Assembly: GCF_022012415.1 (NCBI RefSeq)
Contig: NZ_JAKLTR010000010.1
Span: 186,001-250,000 of the forward strand
Length of the DNA: 64,000 bases
Origin: Terrimonas ginsenosidimutans
Lineage (GTDB): Bacteria; Bacteroidota; Bacteroidia; Chitinophagales; Chitinophagaceae
Direction of reading: 5' to 3'
Shown here piece after piece: positions 9,367 to 18,059 of this stretch. Made by a program: the position numbers and the translations under genes. The notes beneath the pieces are model-generated. The model made no database searches. It saw only the letters and a program-made list of their open reading frames with translations, and was not told the origin of the DNA. Positions within the stretch are counted from its first letter, which is position 1, and each line of letters begins with the position of its first letter.

Positions 9367-10620
9367 CTATTTGAATTTGAAATTCTTATAATCAACCAGG
9401 AAGCGAAGAGCGAAGCTGGTACCAATGTCCCTGTTGGTAAACCAAACTTTTCCCTTCTGAAAACGTGTACGTGTTTCCAGTACCGCACCCCGAAGGTTCG
9501 GATCCGGATGATCCACCGCATAGCGGTTTTTCAAGATCCAGGTGGCTGACTTTTCAATATGGGTATCGAACTCTTTGAAACCTTCTTTAGACAGTTCAAT
9601 CCAGACAATCCCTGCGAGCGCCACTGCCGACCCGGTAGCAGACCCCTTATCTGGTCTCTGACCATCTGTATAATTATCATAAAAGATAGTTCCGTCTTTC
9701 TGTTGTGCTTTCGCAAAAGCCCGTGCTGTTTTTGCCGCACCCTCCAGGTACTTGCGGTCACCTGTTAATTTGAATGCTTCGATCAACGACTCCGCATACC
9801 AAAGGGAGAATCTTGGATGAAATGTCTTATTGGCTTCCGAGTTTGGCATAAAGCGCATCCATACACCGTCCGGCCCTTGCTTCTCAAGCAGGCTGTTACA
9901 AAGCAGAATAAACGCATCCTTGAATTTTTTATCCCCGGAAAACTCGAATGCATCTTTAAAAAGAGAGCCTTCCGTATTAGGACGGGATACATCGAAAAGC
10001 TCCTGGTCCTTCTGATCCTTTTGTTTCCAGAACGGGCTATATTCTTTCAGCACTTCACCTGTGCTCACCTGGATATTATCATAACAAACACCCTTTTCAG
10101 GATAGTACATATTCTTCAACATCCAGTCAGCTGCGTTGGTAGCAACTTTTGCATACCTGGGATCTTTGGTCACTTTTGACAATTCATAAATACCCGGGGT
10201 TCCATCGGACACCGTAGCAAATACGATGAACTCATCACCAAGCACATCGCCATGACGGGCATCTACCATTCCCTTCAGCTTGGGATTATCTTTTATCTCC
10301 ATGCTGATCCAGAAATTTCCGCCACGCTTTGCCGCATCCAGATAGGATTTGTTGTTCGTTGCTTTGTACGCAGCTACCAAAGAATTTACGGCTTGTCCTG
10401 TATGCCATGGCACTTCATATTCATACCATTTTCCTTCGGTTACGTTATAATCGCATCTGGACTTGCCTTCTTTATCAAGGATCACTTCAGACACATACTT
10501 TGCTGTTTCGTTGATGGCTTTTACGATCTCCTCTTTTTTGGGCTGTGCAAAAACGTCTGAACTGAACATAGACGTGCTCACTATTGCCAGACCGATCGCT
10601 GTTTGCCTAATCCGCTTCAT
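9367..10620 (-). CDS. Secreted alpha/alpha-toroid protein, unassigned glycan enzyme
   Basis: This 417-residue exported protein has a signal peptide (MKRIRQTAIGLAIVSTS to about residue 26, FAQ). The body has repeated helix pairs with YLDAAKRGGNFW, YAKVATNAADWMLKN and YLEGAAKTARAFAKAQ, the pattern of a six-hairpin toroid as in GH88/GH105, GH127 or uronyl epimerase-like folds. An Asp/Arg-rich GMVDARHGDVLGDEF stretch and WFTNRDIGTSFALRF near the C-terminus are possible active-site parts. I do not recognise a characterised family. The start overlaps the end of the GH20 gene by 14 nt (an alternative ATG at 10638 overlaps by 32), so the two are probably translationally coupled. The TonB receptor gene follows. 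Confidence 0.75.
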   Translation of the reverse strand: MKRIRQTAIGLAIVSTSMFSSDVFAQPKKEEIVKAINETAKYVSEVILDKEGKSRCDYNVTEGKWYEYEVPWHTGQAVNSLVAAYKATNNKSYLDAAKRGGNFWISMEIKDNPKLKGMVDARHGDVLGDEFIVFATVSDGTPGIYELSKVTKDPRYAKVATNAADWMLKNMYYPEKGVCYDNIQVSTGEVLKEYSPFWKQKDQKDQELFDVSRPNTEGSLFKDAFEFSGDKKFKDAFILLCNSLLEKQGPDGVWMRFMPNSEANKTFHPRFSLWYAESLIEAFKLTGDRKYLEGAAKTARAFAKAQQKDGTIFYDNYTDGQRPDKGSATGSAVALAGIVWIELSKEGFKEFDTHIEKSATWILKNRYAVDHPDPNLRGAVLETRTRFQKGKVWFTNRDIGTSFALRFLVDYKNFKFK

Positions 10621-13156
10621 ATACTTTGTCTTTTGCATTCAGTGTATACTTATGTTTATGATTCGTAATTGAAAGATCTTCCTGCATCCTAAAGGTAAAT
10701 GACCAGGGCCTGTTGTCACGCTTTTTCAGCTTCAACAATACATGATTCACTCCTTCTTTTAAGGGCAATGTCACCACTGCTTCCTGCTGTGCCGAGCCGC
10801 CCATTCCTGAAAACACTTTTTCCCCGTTACAAAATACCTCTACTTCATCATTCGCCATAAGAAACCCTTTCACAGATGAATTCTTTGGAGAATTTACAAG
10901 ACAGTAAGCATATCCGGAAACAGCAAGCGGGTTTTTATAGTTATCATCCAGATCGATAATACCACCATCTGTTGAAGAAAATTTTTGCCACCGGTAAGTT
11001 TTACCCAAATAATGGGTGAAATCGCCGGGAGAAGGCGGTTTGTCATACTCTTTATTGGAAGAATAAATAAATGCCGGAAACTCTTTTTTATCATCAAGCG
11101 GGAAAGGGCCGCCAAGCATCCAGTTCTTAAAGTAAAAGCGATCACTGACAGCCACATTCAATCTCAAAGAAGAAGGTGCGGGAATGCTACGCTCCGATGC
11201 GGAAACAGCAGCAAACTGCAGCGATAATTTCAGTACTTCCAGATCCCGGATCTTTTTCGCATACGGTTCAAATGCTTTATCCAGCCAGTACTCCTGGTTT
11301 TCGCGGAGCCAGGATTTCCTGAACCACTCAGCATGTCTCAAATAACGTTCTCCCAATTCACTGACTGCTTTTACTGAAGCGTTTAATAAGGTCTGAGCCT
11401 GGCGTGGCTCCTGCGGTGCAAGGCTTGCAGCTTGAGCATATTGTTTAACCACTGCCTCAACCACTTTACGCGTGTCAACGATCAGCTGATACTGACCAAT
11501 TGCATATTTCAACGCATCTATATCTGACAAATTAATCTTCGCATTTGCTGCATTGATAAAATTTACCGCCTCTTGTAAAATAGCTGCCGCCTGCGGAACC
11601 GAGGCATTATTTATGATCAACTGCTTGCCACTATCCGGCAGGATCTTCTGGTGCCAGAGCTGATCATTCAGGTTATATGTCATCTCCACACCGCGAAGCT
11701 CCATTAGCTTGAATAGCGCCTTCACATAATTGTCATCGTCAGACTGGTGAGCAGTGATCGAAAATCTTTTATCAAGAGTGGACTCGAACTTATCGGATAC
11801 GTTCCAGCTTTTATCCGCTGCTACATACACACCATACCAATCTCCGGCAAAAAGATAGGTACCGCCGTCATCCCAAATGGTTGTAAAAGCACCGGTGCTG
11901 CCATTTTTCTTTCCTTCTTCCAGGAACCCGTTTATGTTGGCTTTAGCCATCGCCATATCAGGAAACATGCGATAGGAATTCAATATTCCGGGACAAACCA
12001 TGAATTCTAGTCCGCGCTTTTTAAACGGCAGGATCCATGGATCGAAACTCTTTTTATCGCCATACTCCCAGGTAAGATATATTACATCTTTGGGCAGCAT
12101 ATCCAGTACCTCCTCGTGTTGTAATGCAACGTCACCCCACATCATCATACGCTTGCCCTTTGCCTTTACCACATCGTAAAGGAACTTCAGGTGGTCTGCA
12201 TAGAATTTCGCAGGGCCAACACTATCTACATATTCTTTTGAACGTCCCTTTCCAAGATCAAAGGTCTCGTCACAATTAACATTGAAATAAGGTGCGCTGA
12301 AGGCATCGCAAAGCTCGCCGATTACCGAAGCCAGAAATTTTCGTGCTTCGGGATCACGCGGAGAGATCAGTGTAGAAGTCTCTCCCATCGATTTGTATTT
12401 CGGAAGAGCAAGTATCTTCTCAAAATGCCCGAATGACTGGAAGCTTCCTATCAGTTGCATATGAAATTTCGCAGCATAGGCTGACAATTCCCTGATCTGT
12501 GCAATCGTCAGTTTACCATTTGCAGGTGCAAAGTCGGGATAAGAAACGGGTTGAACCACGTGCTCTATATAAAAAGAAAGATAGTTGAGCTTAAGCTCTG
12601 CCATTCTTTCGATCTGCTGTTTGAAGTAATCCATTGTAGGAATTGGCCCCCGGCTGATATCATCATAAATAACGCGGTGCTCAAAAGACGGCCAGTCTGT
12701 AATGGTAACAGCCTTATTCCAACCCGCACGGGTAAGTTGCTTTACTGTTTGCAAACCGTAGAACAGGCCTGTTTCAGTATTGGCAACGATCAGTCTGCGC
12801 TTATGATTGATGATAATGACGTATCCTTCTTTGCCGATCTTGTCAAGGTCAGTAATTCCTTCTGCAGCAAGAACTGATTTTATCTTATTGTTGATCAGTG
12901 AAACGGATAGAGAAGAAGAAGCAAGCTTATTGTTATTCGTCCTGGAAAAATCATTCCAGACTGTTAGCAAGCGGTCGGCAGAAGCTTTGTCTATCCCCTG
13001 GAATTGGATACGAAGCTGCGATGGGAAGCTGATCGCCTCGGAAGAAACCTTTGCTGTCTGAGGATAGGGCAGTACAGGCAGGTCATTAGACCAGCCGTAT
13101 GCACAGGTAAACAGTGCAAAGATCAACAGCAAGAAGTTTTTACTGATAGTCTTCAT
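10607..13156 (-). CDS. GH20-family beta-N-acetylhexosaminidase-like protein
   Basis: This 849-residue secreted or periplasmic enzyme has a signal peptide ending near residue 23. A GH20 N-terminal domain (about 27-155, VLPYPQ to LTRAGW) precedes a TIM barrel with DDISRGPIPTMDYF (about 165-178) and the Asp296-Glu297 pair in NCDETFDLG, the substrate-assisted catalytic motif of GH20. The WGD and WDDGG stretches fit the barrel rim. About 350 extra C-terminal residues include a helical part and a beta-sandwich (about 700-849). The family releases terminal GlcNAc or GalNAc. With NagB and MurQ nearby it points to an amino sugar in the target glycan. A gap of 300 bp precedes it. Confidence 0.85.
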   Translation of the reverse strand: MKTISKNFLLLIFALFTCAYGWSNDLPVLPYPQTAKVSSEAISFPSQLRIQFQGIDKASADRLLTVWNDFSRTNNNKLASSSLSVSLINNKIKSVLAAEGITDLDKIGKEGYVIIINHKRRLIVANTETGLFYGLQTVKQLTRAGWNKAVTITDWPSFEHRVIYDDISRGPIPTMDYFKQQIERMAELKLNYLSFYIEHVVQPVSYPDFAPANGKLTIAQIRELSAYAAKFHMQLIGSFQSFGHFEKILALPKYKSMGETSTLISPRDPEARKFLASVIGELCDAFSAPYFNVNCDETFDLGKGRSKEYVDSVGPAKFYADHLKFLYDVVKAKGKRMMMWGDVALQHEEVLDMLPKDVIYLTWEYGDKKSFDPWILPFKKRGLEFMVCPGILNSYRMFPDMAMAKANINGFLEEGKKNGSTGAFTTIWDDGGTYLFAGDWYGVYVAADKSWNVSDKFESTLDKRFSITAHQSDDDNYVKALFKLMELRGVEMTYNLNDQLWHQKILPDSGKQLIINNASVPQAAAILQEAVNFINAANAKINLSDIDALKYAIGQYQLIVDTRKVVEAVVKQYAQAASLAPQEPRQAQTLLNASVKAVSELGERYLRHAEWFRKSWLRENQEYWLDKAFEPYAKKIRDLEVLKLSLQFAAVSASERSIPAPSSLRLNVAVSDRFYFKNWMLGGPFPLDDKKEFPAFIYSSNKEYDKPPSPGDFTHYLGKTYRWQKFSSTDGGIIDLDDNYKNPLAVSGYAYCLVNSPKNSSVKGFLMANDEVEVFCNGEKVFSGMGGSAQQEAVVTLPLKEGVNHVLLKLKKRDNRPWSFTFRMQEDLSITNHKHKYTLNAKDKVYEAD

Positions 13157-13421
13157 TTATATTCAAAGCCTTTTAAAACTATTCAGAATTCTTCCTACTT
13201 TAAGCCAGACACGACACCCTCTCTGCACACGCTTCGGAAGAGATTTTTCTTTTAACGCAGGGATCATATAAACATTGGCTGCTACTGCCAAAAATCCCGA
13301 AAACTCTCCACCAGATTTATCACCCTTTGACCACTCTATGTTTTGCTTATCGTAGGTTTTCTGCGGCCCCTAAAGCTACGGCATAGGCGGCCAATCGTTA
13401 GACAACACTAATATAGGGTTA

Positions 13422-13445
13422 TTTTCCGGTAACGTACCCGGAAAT
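13422..13445. promoter_or_regulatory. Palindrome, candidate LacI-type operator
   Basis: TTTCCGG (13423-13429) and CCGGAAA (13438-13444) are inverted around a GTAACGTAC core with a central CG, as in LacI-family operators. The minus-strand core GGGTACGT is shared with the palindrome at 20575. It lies in the 300-bp gap (13157-13456) upstream of the GH20 gene, 12 bp beyond the stop codon of the preceding gene. The lack of a U-tract on either side argues against a terminator. Nothing else is recognisable in that gap. Confidence 0.4.
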
Positions 13446-13456
13446 TCTTAAAAAAA

Positions 13457-16324
13457 TTACAAAGAAATACTTAGTTCCCCAATGGCACCGGTGTCCACAA
13501 TAACACTCTTGATATTGTTATTCAACATGGTAAGCTCTGCTTGCTTACTTTTCACCTCCAGCTGGAATTGCTGCCCCTTCTTGATTTGGCGGGGAGTAAA
13601 AACCAGTTTTACCATCCGAGGATCCAGATCATTCGGTGCATCCAATTGCCTGACCGTAAGGCTGTCTACCGCTTTGCCATCAATAGTCATTATTACATTT
13701 ATTTCCCTTGCAGCCGCATTGCCGATATTATGCACAATTGCGCTTACTTCAAATCCATCTTTCAATTTTGCTATTCTTACATCTCGTGAATGGATCGCAA
13801 GATCCGGCCTGGGCGAAACTGCGGCGGCGATGATCTCTACAGGCTCTACTATCAACAACAAGTTCTTTCCAGATGGGGTCAACAGCTCTATATCATTTAC
13901 GGAGTCAGTTAACCGAACTTCTTTGGTGTATATTTCCTCATCCATGACGCCGTCACTATTTGTATCTGTACCGAGTATTACCTTGTATAACCCTGTGTGC
14001 AATTGCCAGGTACGTAGCCCGATCGTCTTTTCTTTCCCGAAATTATACAAAGACACTTTCAGGTTTTGCCTGTCGCCGGTTTGTACAAATACAGCCACAT
14101 CATTGCCTGTGTTTTTCCATGAAGCCAGCAATGCCGGAAATTCATAACCCGCACCAAAGTGACCGGTATACATTCCCATCAGCAGATTAACGCCTGGTAT
14201 ATAAACACGGTCGGTAAATTTTACTTCGCTGGTCAACAGCGGGAAATTATAGCGAAGTGTTCCCAGTATTCTCTCCAACCCCTTAATGACGATTGCAGTA
14301 TCTTTTGATAAAGTATATCGGTTAAATGGATGGCCGTATTCACTAAGCAGGGAATCATAATCAGAGGTATTCGTCAGTTGCTTTGCCATACCCAGCAACT
14401 TTCCCATCGGGTGCTGTACACTGTCACGATCCTTTCCGCCTTTCAATAATTGCATTCTTACCCAGTCGAGTGATCCCGGATTGAAAGTGTTGATGGTATC
14501 ATTCCGCTTCTCACTCATTAGCTTCCTGTAGAAATTGACCGTTTGCAAAAACACCTTATCTCCGGTTATTCGATACATGCCCAGTAAATGATACTGCAGT
14601 TCATTCACGTGTCCCAGGTGATCCCAATCATAATATTCATACGTAAGCCCGGGCTCGTACCATTCTTTACTGTCCCCTCCTATCCGGTCTCCATTGAATC
14701 CTACCGCAGACGGCAATACACCCGCTGGTTTTCCATTCGAAGCACGGGCTGCATCCTCTATCCAGGACCTGCACCATTCATTAAACAACTTTATCAGTTC
14801 GGAATTATTCGTGTACCATGCAGCCCACAAACCGGGCAATACAGCTCTGGCATTGAGTGCCACATCAACACCAAACGGATATTGAGGAAGCACTGCAGAA
14901 CCCGATAAGTAATATGATTTGAAATGACGATGCCCGTTTGCCGTAATCCCTGTCCATACATCTCTGAAATTCTGCATGCTGATCAGGCTTCTTTCTACAT
15001 ATTCGGGATCTCCATAATTTACAAGAAACATTCCGGGATGAGTATCACGGAATAGCTCTGCGGCATGCTCTACATCATCGATCCTTTTTGCAAAACCTCT
15101 TTCCAGAATGCCACTGTTCCAGACACCATCTGCCAGGCGCATATATCCCAGGCGGGCAAGGCTGTCATCAGCGCCCAATACTGCAGGTAGCCACCAGCGA
15201 AGTATCTCCACATCATCACCCCACTTTCCACCGATCTCGCCATTGTCCGCCTGCTTTTTGGTCACCCACCAGTGGATCACATCAAGCATCTGCTGCATTG
15301 ATTCATGCTGATATCTTGCCCACAAAGGCGCATGGAGATCCGTGGCAGATGATATATTTTCATTGAGGATCTTTTCCCCGAGATACATACGAATGATCTG
15401 ATCATCCGGATGCTTTTCTGCAAGCTTCCCGAATAAACGAAGTGCCTCCAGTTCATGCCCTGAATTATTATCCTCCTTATCAAGCCAGTAATAGATCCTT
15501 GCAAGTAAATACATCGCCTTTTCATACAACGGATCACCGGGATCTGCGGTAACCTGCTCCAACAGGTCTGCTGCGGCATACATTCTGTATATCAGACTGA
15601 AACCTGTTTGCCTGGAAGCCCAGGACCATCCACCACCATTGAAATAAGAACATGCAAGAAGATATTTATTGGCAATATCAAGCTGGTTGACCACGTCAAT
15701 ATCGGAACTGCCCTTTTCATGGTCATGCTGCAACTGATCACGGAATCGCATAACGGCAGCCGTATCCTGCTCGAGCACGGACTCAAAATTTATCTTTACC
15801 GGAGATGCAATTGGCCTGAATTCTATACCATATATTCCAACGCCAGTCCCGATTCCTTTAACGGTAATTTCAGTCTGGGCACTTTCAATATCAATCTTAC
15901 GTCTCAATGTTCTGTAAGCAAGGCGGTACCATTGAGCCTGTAAGGTATCGCCTATCATCTGCCCGTTTACCGATACAGTCATCTTCATGGCAATGCTATC
16001 CTTATTCCCCACCGTTACTATAACAAAATATTCGCCCGCGGGAATATCGGCTTTGAATACAAGGCTATCCTTTGCAGATATGCCTGACCGCAAAACCTGG
16101 CTATGCAGTTTGGCATTAGCCGTGTCGAACGCTTCAGAAGGCTGACCAATCCATCCAAAGCCTTTTGACGTGTCATACAGTGAACGAGGGCCAACCCGGG
16201 TGTAACCATCCGCCACAGCAACATTCTCCGGGCCCATGTCAAAAAGGAAATTCCGTCCCGCATGTTTTTGACGGCAGGCGGACAATAATACAAATACTAC
16301 AAATATTGAAATGATCTGCTTCAA
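13457..16324 (-). CDS. Lipoprotein with RGAE-type N-terminal domain, toroid-like core and CARDB-like C-terminus
   Basis: This 955-residue predicted lipoprotein has a lipobox with Cys17 (VLLSACRQ). Residues about 26-170 (NFLFDMGPENVAVADGYTRV) resemble the galactose-binding-like domain found before rhamnogalacturonan acetylesterases and lyases. The long middle (about 215-690) is helical with many Trp/Tyr and a GEIGGKWGDDVE motif, toroid-like. A beta region follows, then a CARDB-like domain (about 835-950, PDLAIHSRDVRIAKL). I do not recognise a characterised enzyme family. It lies 13 bp after the GH88/GH105 gene and two genes after the GH28 gene, so a surface role in rhamnogalacturonan breakdown is likely. 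Confidence 0.7.
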   Translation of the reverse strand: MKQIISIFVVFVLLSACRQKHAGRNFLFDMGPENVAVADGYTRVGPRSLYDTSKGFGWIGQPSEAFDTANAKLHSQVLRSGISAKDSLVFKADIPAGEYFVIVTVGNKDSIAMKMTVSVNGQMIGDTLQAQWYRLAYRTLRRKIDIESAQTEITVKGIGTGVGIYGIEFRPIASPVKINFESVLEQDTAAVMRFRDQLQHDHEKGSSDIDVVNQLDIANKYLLACSYFNGGGWSWASRQTGFSLIYRMYAAADLLEQVTADPGDPLYEKAMYLLARIYYWLDKEDNNSGHELEALRLFGKLAEKHPDDQIIRMYLGEKILNENISSATDLHAPLWARYQHESMQQMLDVIHWWVTKKQADNGEIGGKWGDDVEILRWWLPAVLGADDSLARLGYMRLADGVWNSGILERGFAKRIDDVEHAAELFRDTHPGMFLVNYGDPEYVERSLISMQNFRDVWTGITANGHRHFKSYYLSGSAVLPQYPFGVDVALNARAVLPGLWAAWYTNNSELIKLFNEWCRSWIEDAARASNGKPAGVLPSAVGFNGDRIGGDSKEWYEPGLTYEYYDWDHLGHVNELQYHLLGMYRITGDKVFLQTVNFYRKLMSEKRNDTINTFNPGSLDWVRMQLLKGGKDRDSVQHPMGKLLGMAKQLTNTSDYDSLLSEYGHPFNRYTLSKDTAIVIKGLERILGTLRYNFPLLTSEVKFTDRVYIPGVNLLMGMYTGHFGAGYEFPALLASWKNTGNDVAVFVQTGDRQNLKVSLYNFGKEKTIGLRTWQLHTGLYKVILGTDTNSDGVMDEEIYTKEVRLTDSVNDIELLTPSGKNLLLIVEPVEIIAAAVSPRPDLAIHSRDVRIAKLKDGFEVSAIVHNIGNAAAREINVIMTIDGKAVDSLTVRQLDAPNDLDPRMVKLVFTPRQIKKGQQFQLEVKSKQAELTMLNNNIKSVIVDTGAIGELSISL

Positions 16325-16337
16325 CAGTGCGTTTGAT

Positions 16338-18050
16338 TTATGGGAGTTTAGCGATCTCGATTCCGGCAGTGATTACCGCACCCAGCCCTCTCGGATCGTT
16401 ATCAATCGTTTTTCTGTCAAGATAGAATTGCTCATCCATGCCGATCTCTGTTCCCCGGCAAATGCCATGAACGACTCCGCTGTCATCAATTTTCGACGCC
16501 ACAGCTTCCCAGGCTTTCAATGCGTTTTTTTTGAACGACTTATTTAACCAGCCTTTACGAACGCCTCTCGCCATAGCTAATGCGAACATCGCCGTACAGG
16601 AAGTTTCCCTATACGAATCAGGCCTGGTAAGTAGCTGATGCCAGAAGCCATCATCTGATTGATATTTTACAAGACTGGTCATATGCTGACGAAAAGCATC
16701 CAGTACTTTTTTATACGAAGGATGATCAGGAGGTAACCATTCTAGCAACTCCGCCGTAGCCCATGCCACCCATCCGTTGGCTCTTCCCCAATATGCAACG
16801 GACGGCTGATTGGTTTTACTGAACCATCCATGTTTATACAAACCAGTCTGTGCGTTGAGAAGATATTTCCGGAATTGTAACGCCTGCCGTACGGCATCTT
16901 CTGTGTATCGCTTATCATTTGTCACTTTTGCAATACGCAGCAAATAAGGTACGCTCATAAAGAGGTCATCAGCCCATACTGTAAATTCTTCCGGCTCCGG
17001 CCGGCAAAATGTACTGTCAGATAAACGGACCTGTCCGTGATAGATATAGTCAGTAAAAGGCTCAAGAAACCTGCCGGTCACACTATCCTTTTCAAGCAAA
17101 TACAATCCGGCAAAAGAAAGAGCGGGAGCACCGGCATCATCCAGCATGCTTTTCCGGAAGATGCGATGATAACTTCCTCTCCATGCATTCAGTGAATCAT
17201 ACTGCCATTGCAGATAATTTAAATGATCAAGAATAAAGCTGGAATACTTTTTCGCAAAAGAAAGATACTGATCCGAACCAGTTTCCTGTTTCAAAGCAAG
17301 AATACTCCATACCATTGATCCATGCGAATACTGCCAGTCGGAATACGGATCACGCTGATAAGCCGCGCTGCTGTCTGTTACCAGTTCAGGCAACATACGT
17401 TGCGGGGCAGACTGCCAATTCACAAATCGGCTACCGTTTTCGTAGTAAGGCATTAATGGGAATGGCGCGGCGTCAGTTGCCCTGACCGGACCGGCATACA
17501 TCCATGGTGCTGATGAAGAAGTAGTGAAGTTGACAGAAAGTTCCTGGTCACCTGCAGCCGTAACTGCGCGCAAAAACAGAACAGGTGCAGACGATCCCCT
17601 TGTATACTCGATCAGCATTTCGTTTTGCCCTTTTTTGAAAGGAACGCTGAAGTAGTGATCGAATGTAAATCTATTGTATGCAATTTCTTTGGGATTAGCC
17701 GTTTGTGCCTGGTGCTTATCGAAACATAATTGCCTGTTGACCCAAACCTTTATCCTGCCCGAACCAGACAGACCAAACCGGACCGTTGTATCTGCTTTCA
17801 CTTCAACACTACGCAATGCCAGGGCATTACTGTTTGGCGCCAGAGATAGAAAACGGAGATCCAGCACCTGCATTCCCAATTCATCCTTCTGCGCCACCCA
17901 TTTCCACTCAAAACGGGTGTCGGTAATAACCTTATCGGCAATTCTGCGCGACAAGCTCAGTGCATCCCTTTGCTGACCCAGTGCGGTCACACTGAAGGAA
18001 AGAAAGGACAAAAAGAAAAACAGGCGTCTCGTATGGTGTGGCAATCGCAT
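16338..18050 (-). CDS. GH88/GH105-type unsaturated uronyl hydrolase
   Basis: This 570-residue secreted protein has a signal peptide (about 1-25, ALGQQ). Residues about 25-210 form a beta-rich N-terminal domain, and the rest is an (alpha/alpha)6 toroid. The WGRANGWVAWATAELLEW stretch (about 428-445) is the conserved GH88/GH105 motif. The toroid also has VWADDLFMSVPYLLRIA, whose Asp pair corresponds to the acid catalyst of the family. These enzymes hydrate and remove the 4,5-unsaturated uronic acid left by polysaccharide lyases, which suits the PL11 lyase encoded in this locus. Genes 10 bp upstream and 13 bp downstream suggest one operon from 20.5 to 13.5 kb. GH88 versus GH105 cannot be decided by eye. 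Confidence 0.85.
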   Translation of the reverse strand: MRLPHHTRRLFFFLSFLSFSVTALGQQRDALSLSRRIADKVITDTRFEWKWVAQKDELGMQVLDLRFLSLAPNSNALALRSVEVKADTTVRFGLSGSGRIKVWVNRQLCFDKHQAQTANPKEIAYNRFTFDHYFSVPFKKGQNEMLIEYTRGSSAPVLFLRAVTAAGDQELSVNFTTSSSAPWMYAGPVRATDAAPFPLMPYYENGSRFVNWQSAPQRMLPELVTDSSAAYQRDPYSDWQYSHGSMVWSILALKQETGSDQYLSFAKKYSSFILDHLNYLQWQYDSLNAWRGSYHRIFRKSMLDDAGAPALSFAGLYLLEKDSVTGRFLEPFTDYIYHGQVRLSDSTFCRPEPEEFTVWADDLFMSVPYLLRIAKVTNDKRYTEDAVRQALQFRKYLLNAQTGLYKHGWFSKTNQPSVAYWGRANGWVAWATAELLEWLPPDHPSYKKVLDAFRQHMTSLVKYQSDDGFWHQLLTRPDSYRETSCTAMFALAMARGVRKGWLNKSFKKNALKAWEAVASKIDDSGVVHGICRGTEIGMDEQFYLDRKTIDNDPRGLGAVITAGIEIAKLP

Positions 18051-18059
18051 CGTATTATT

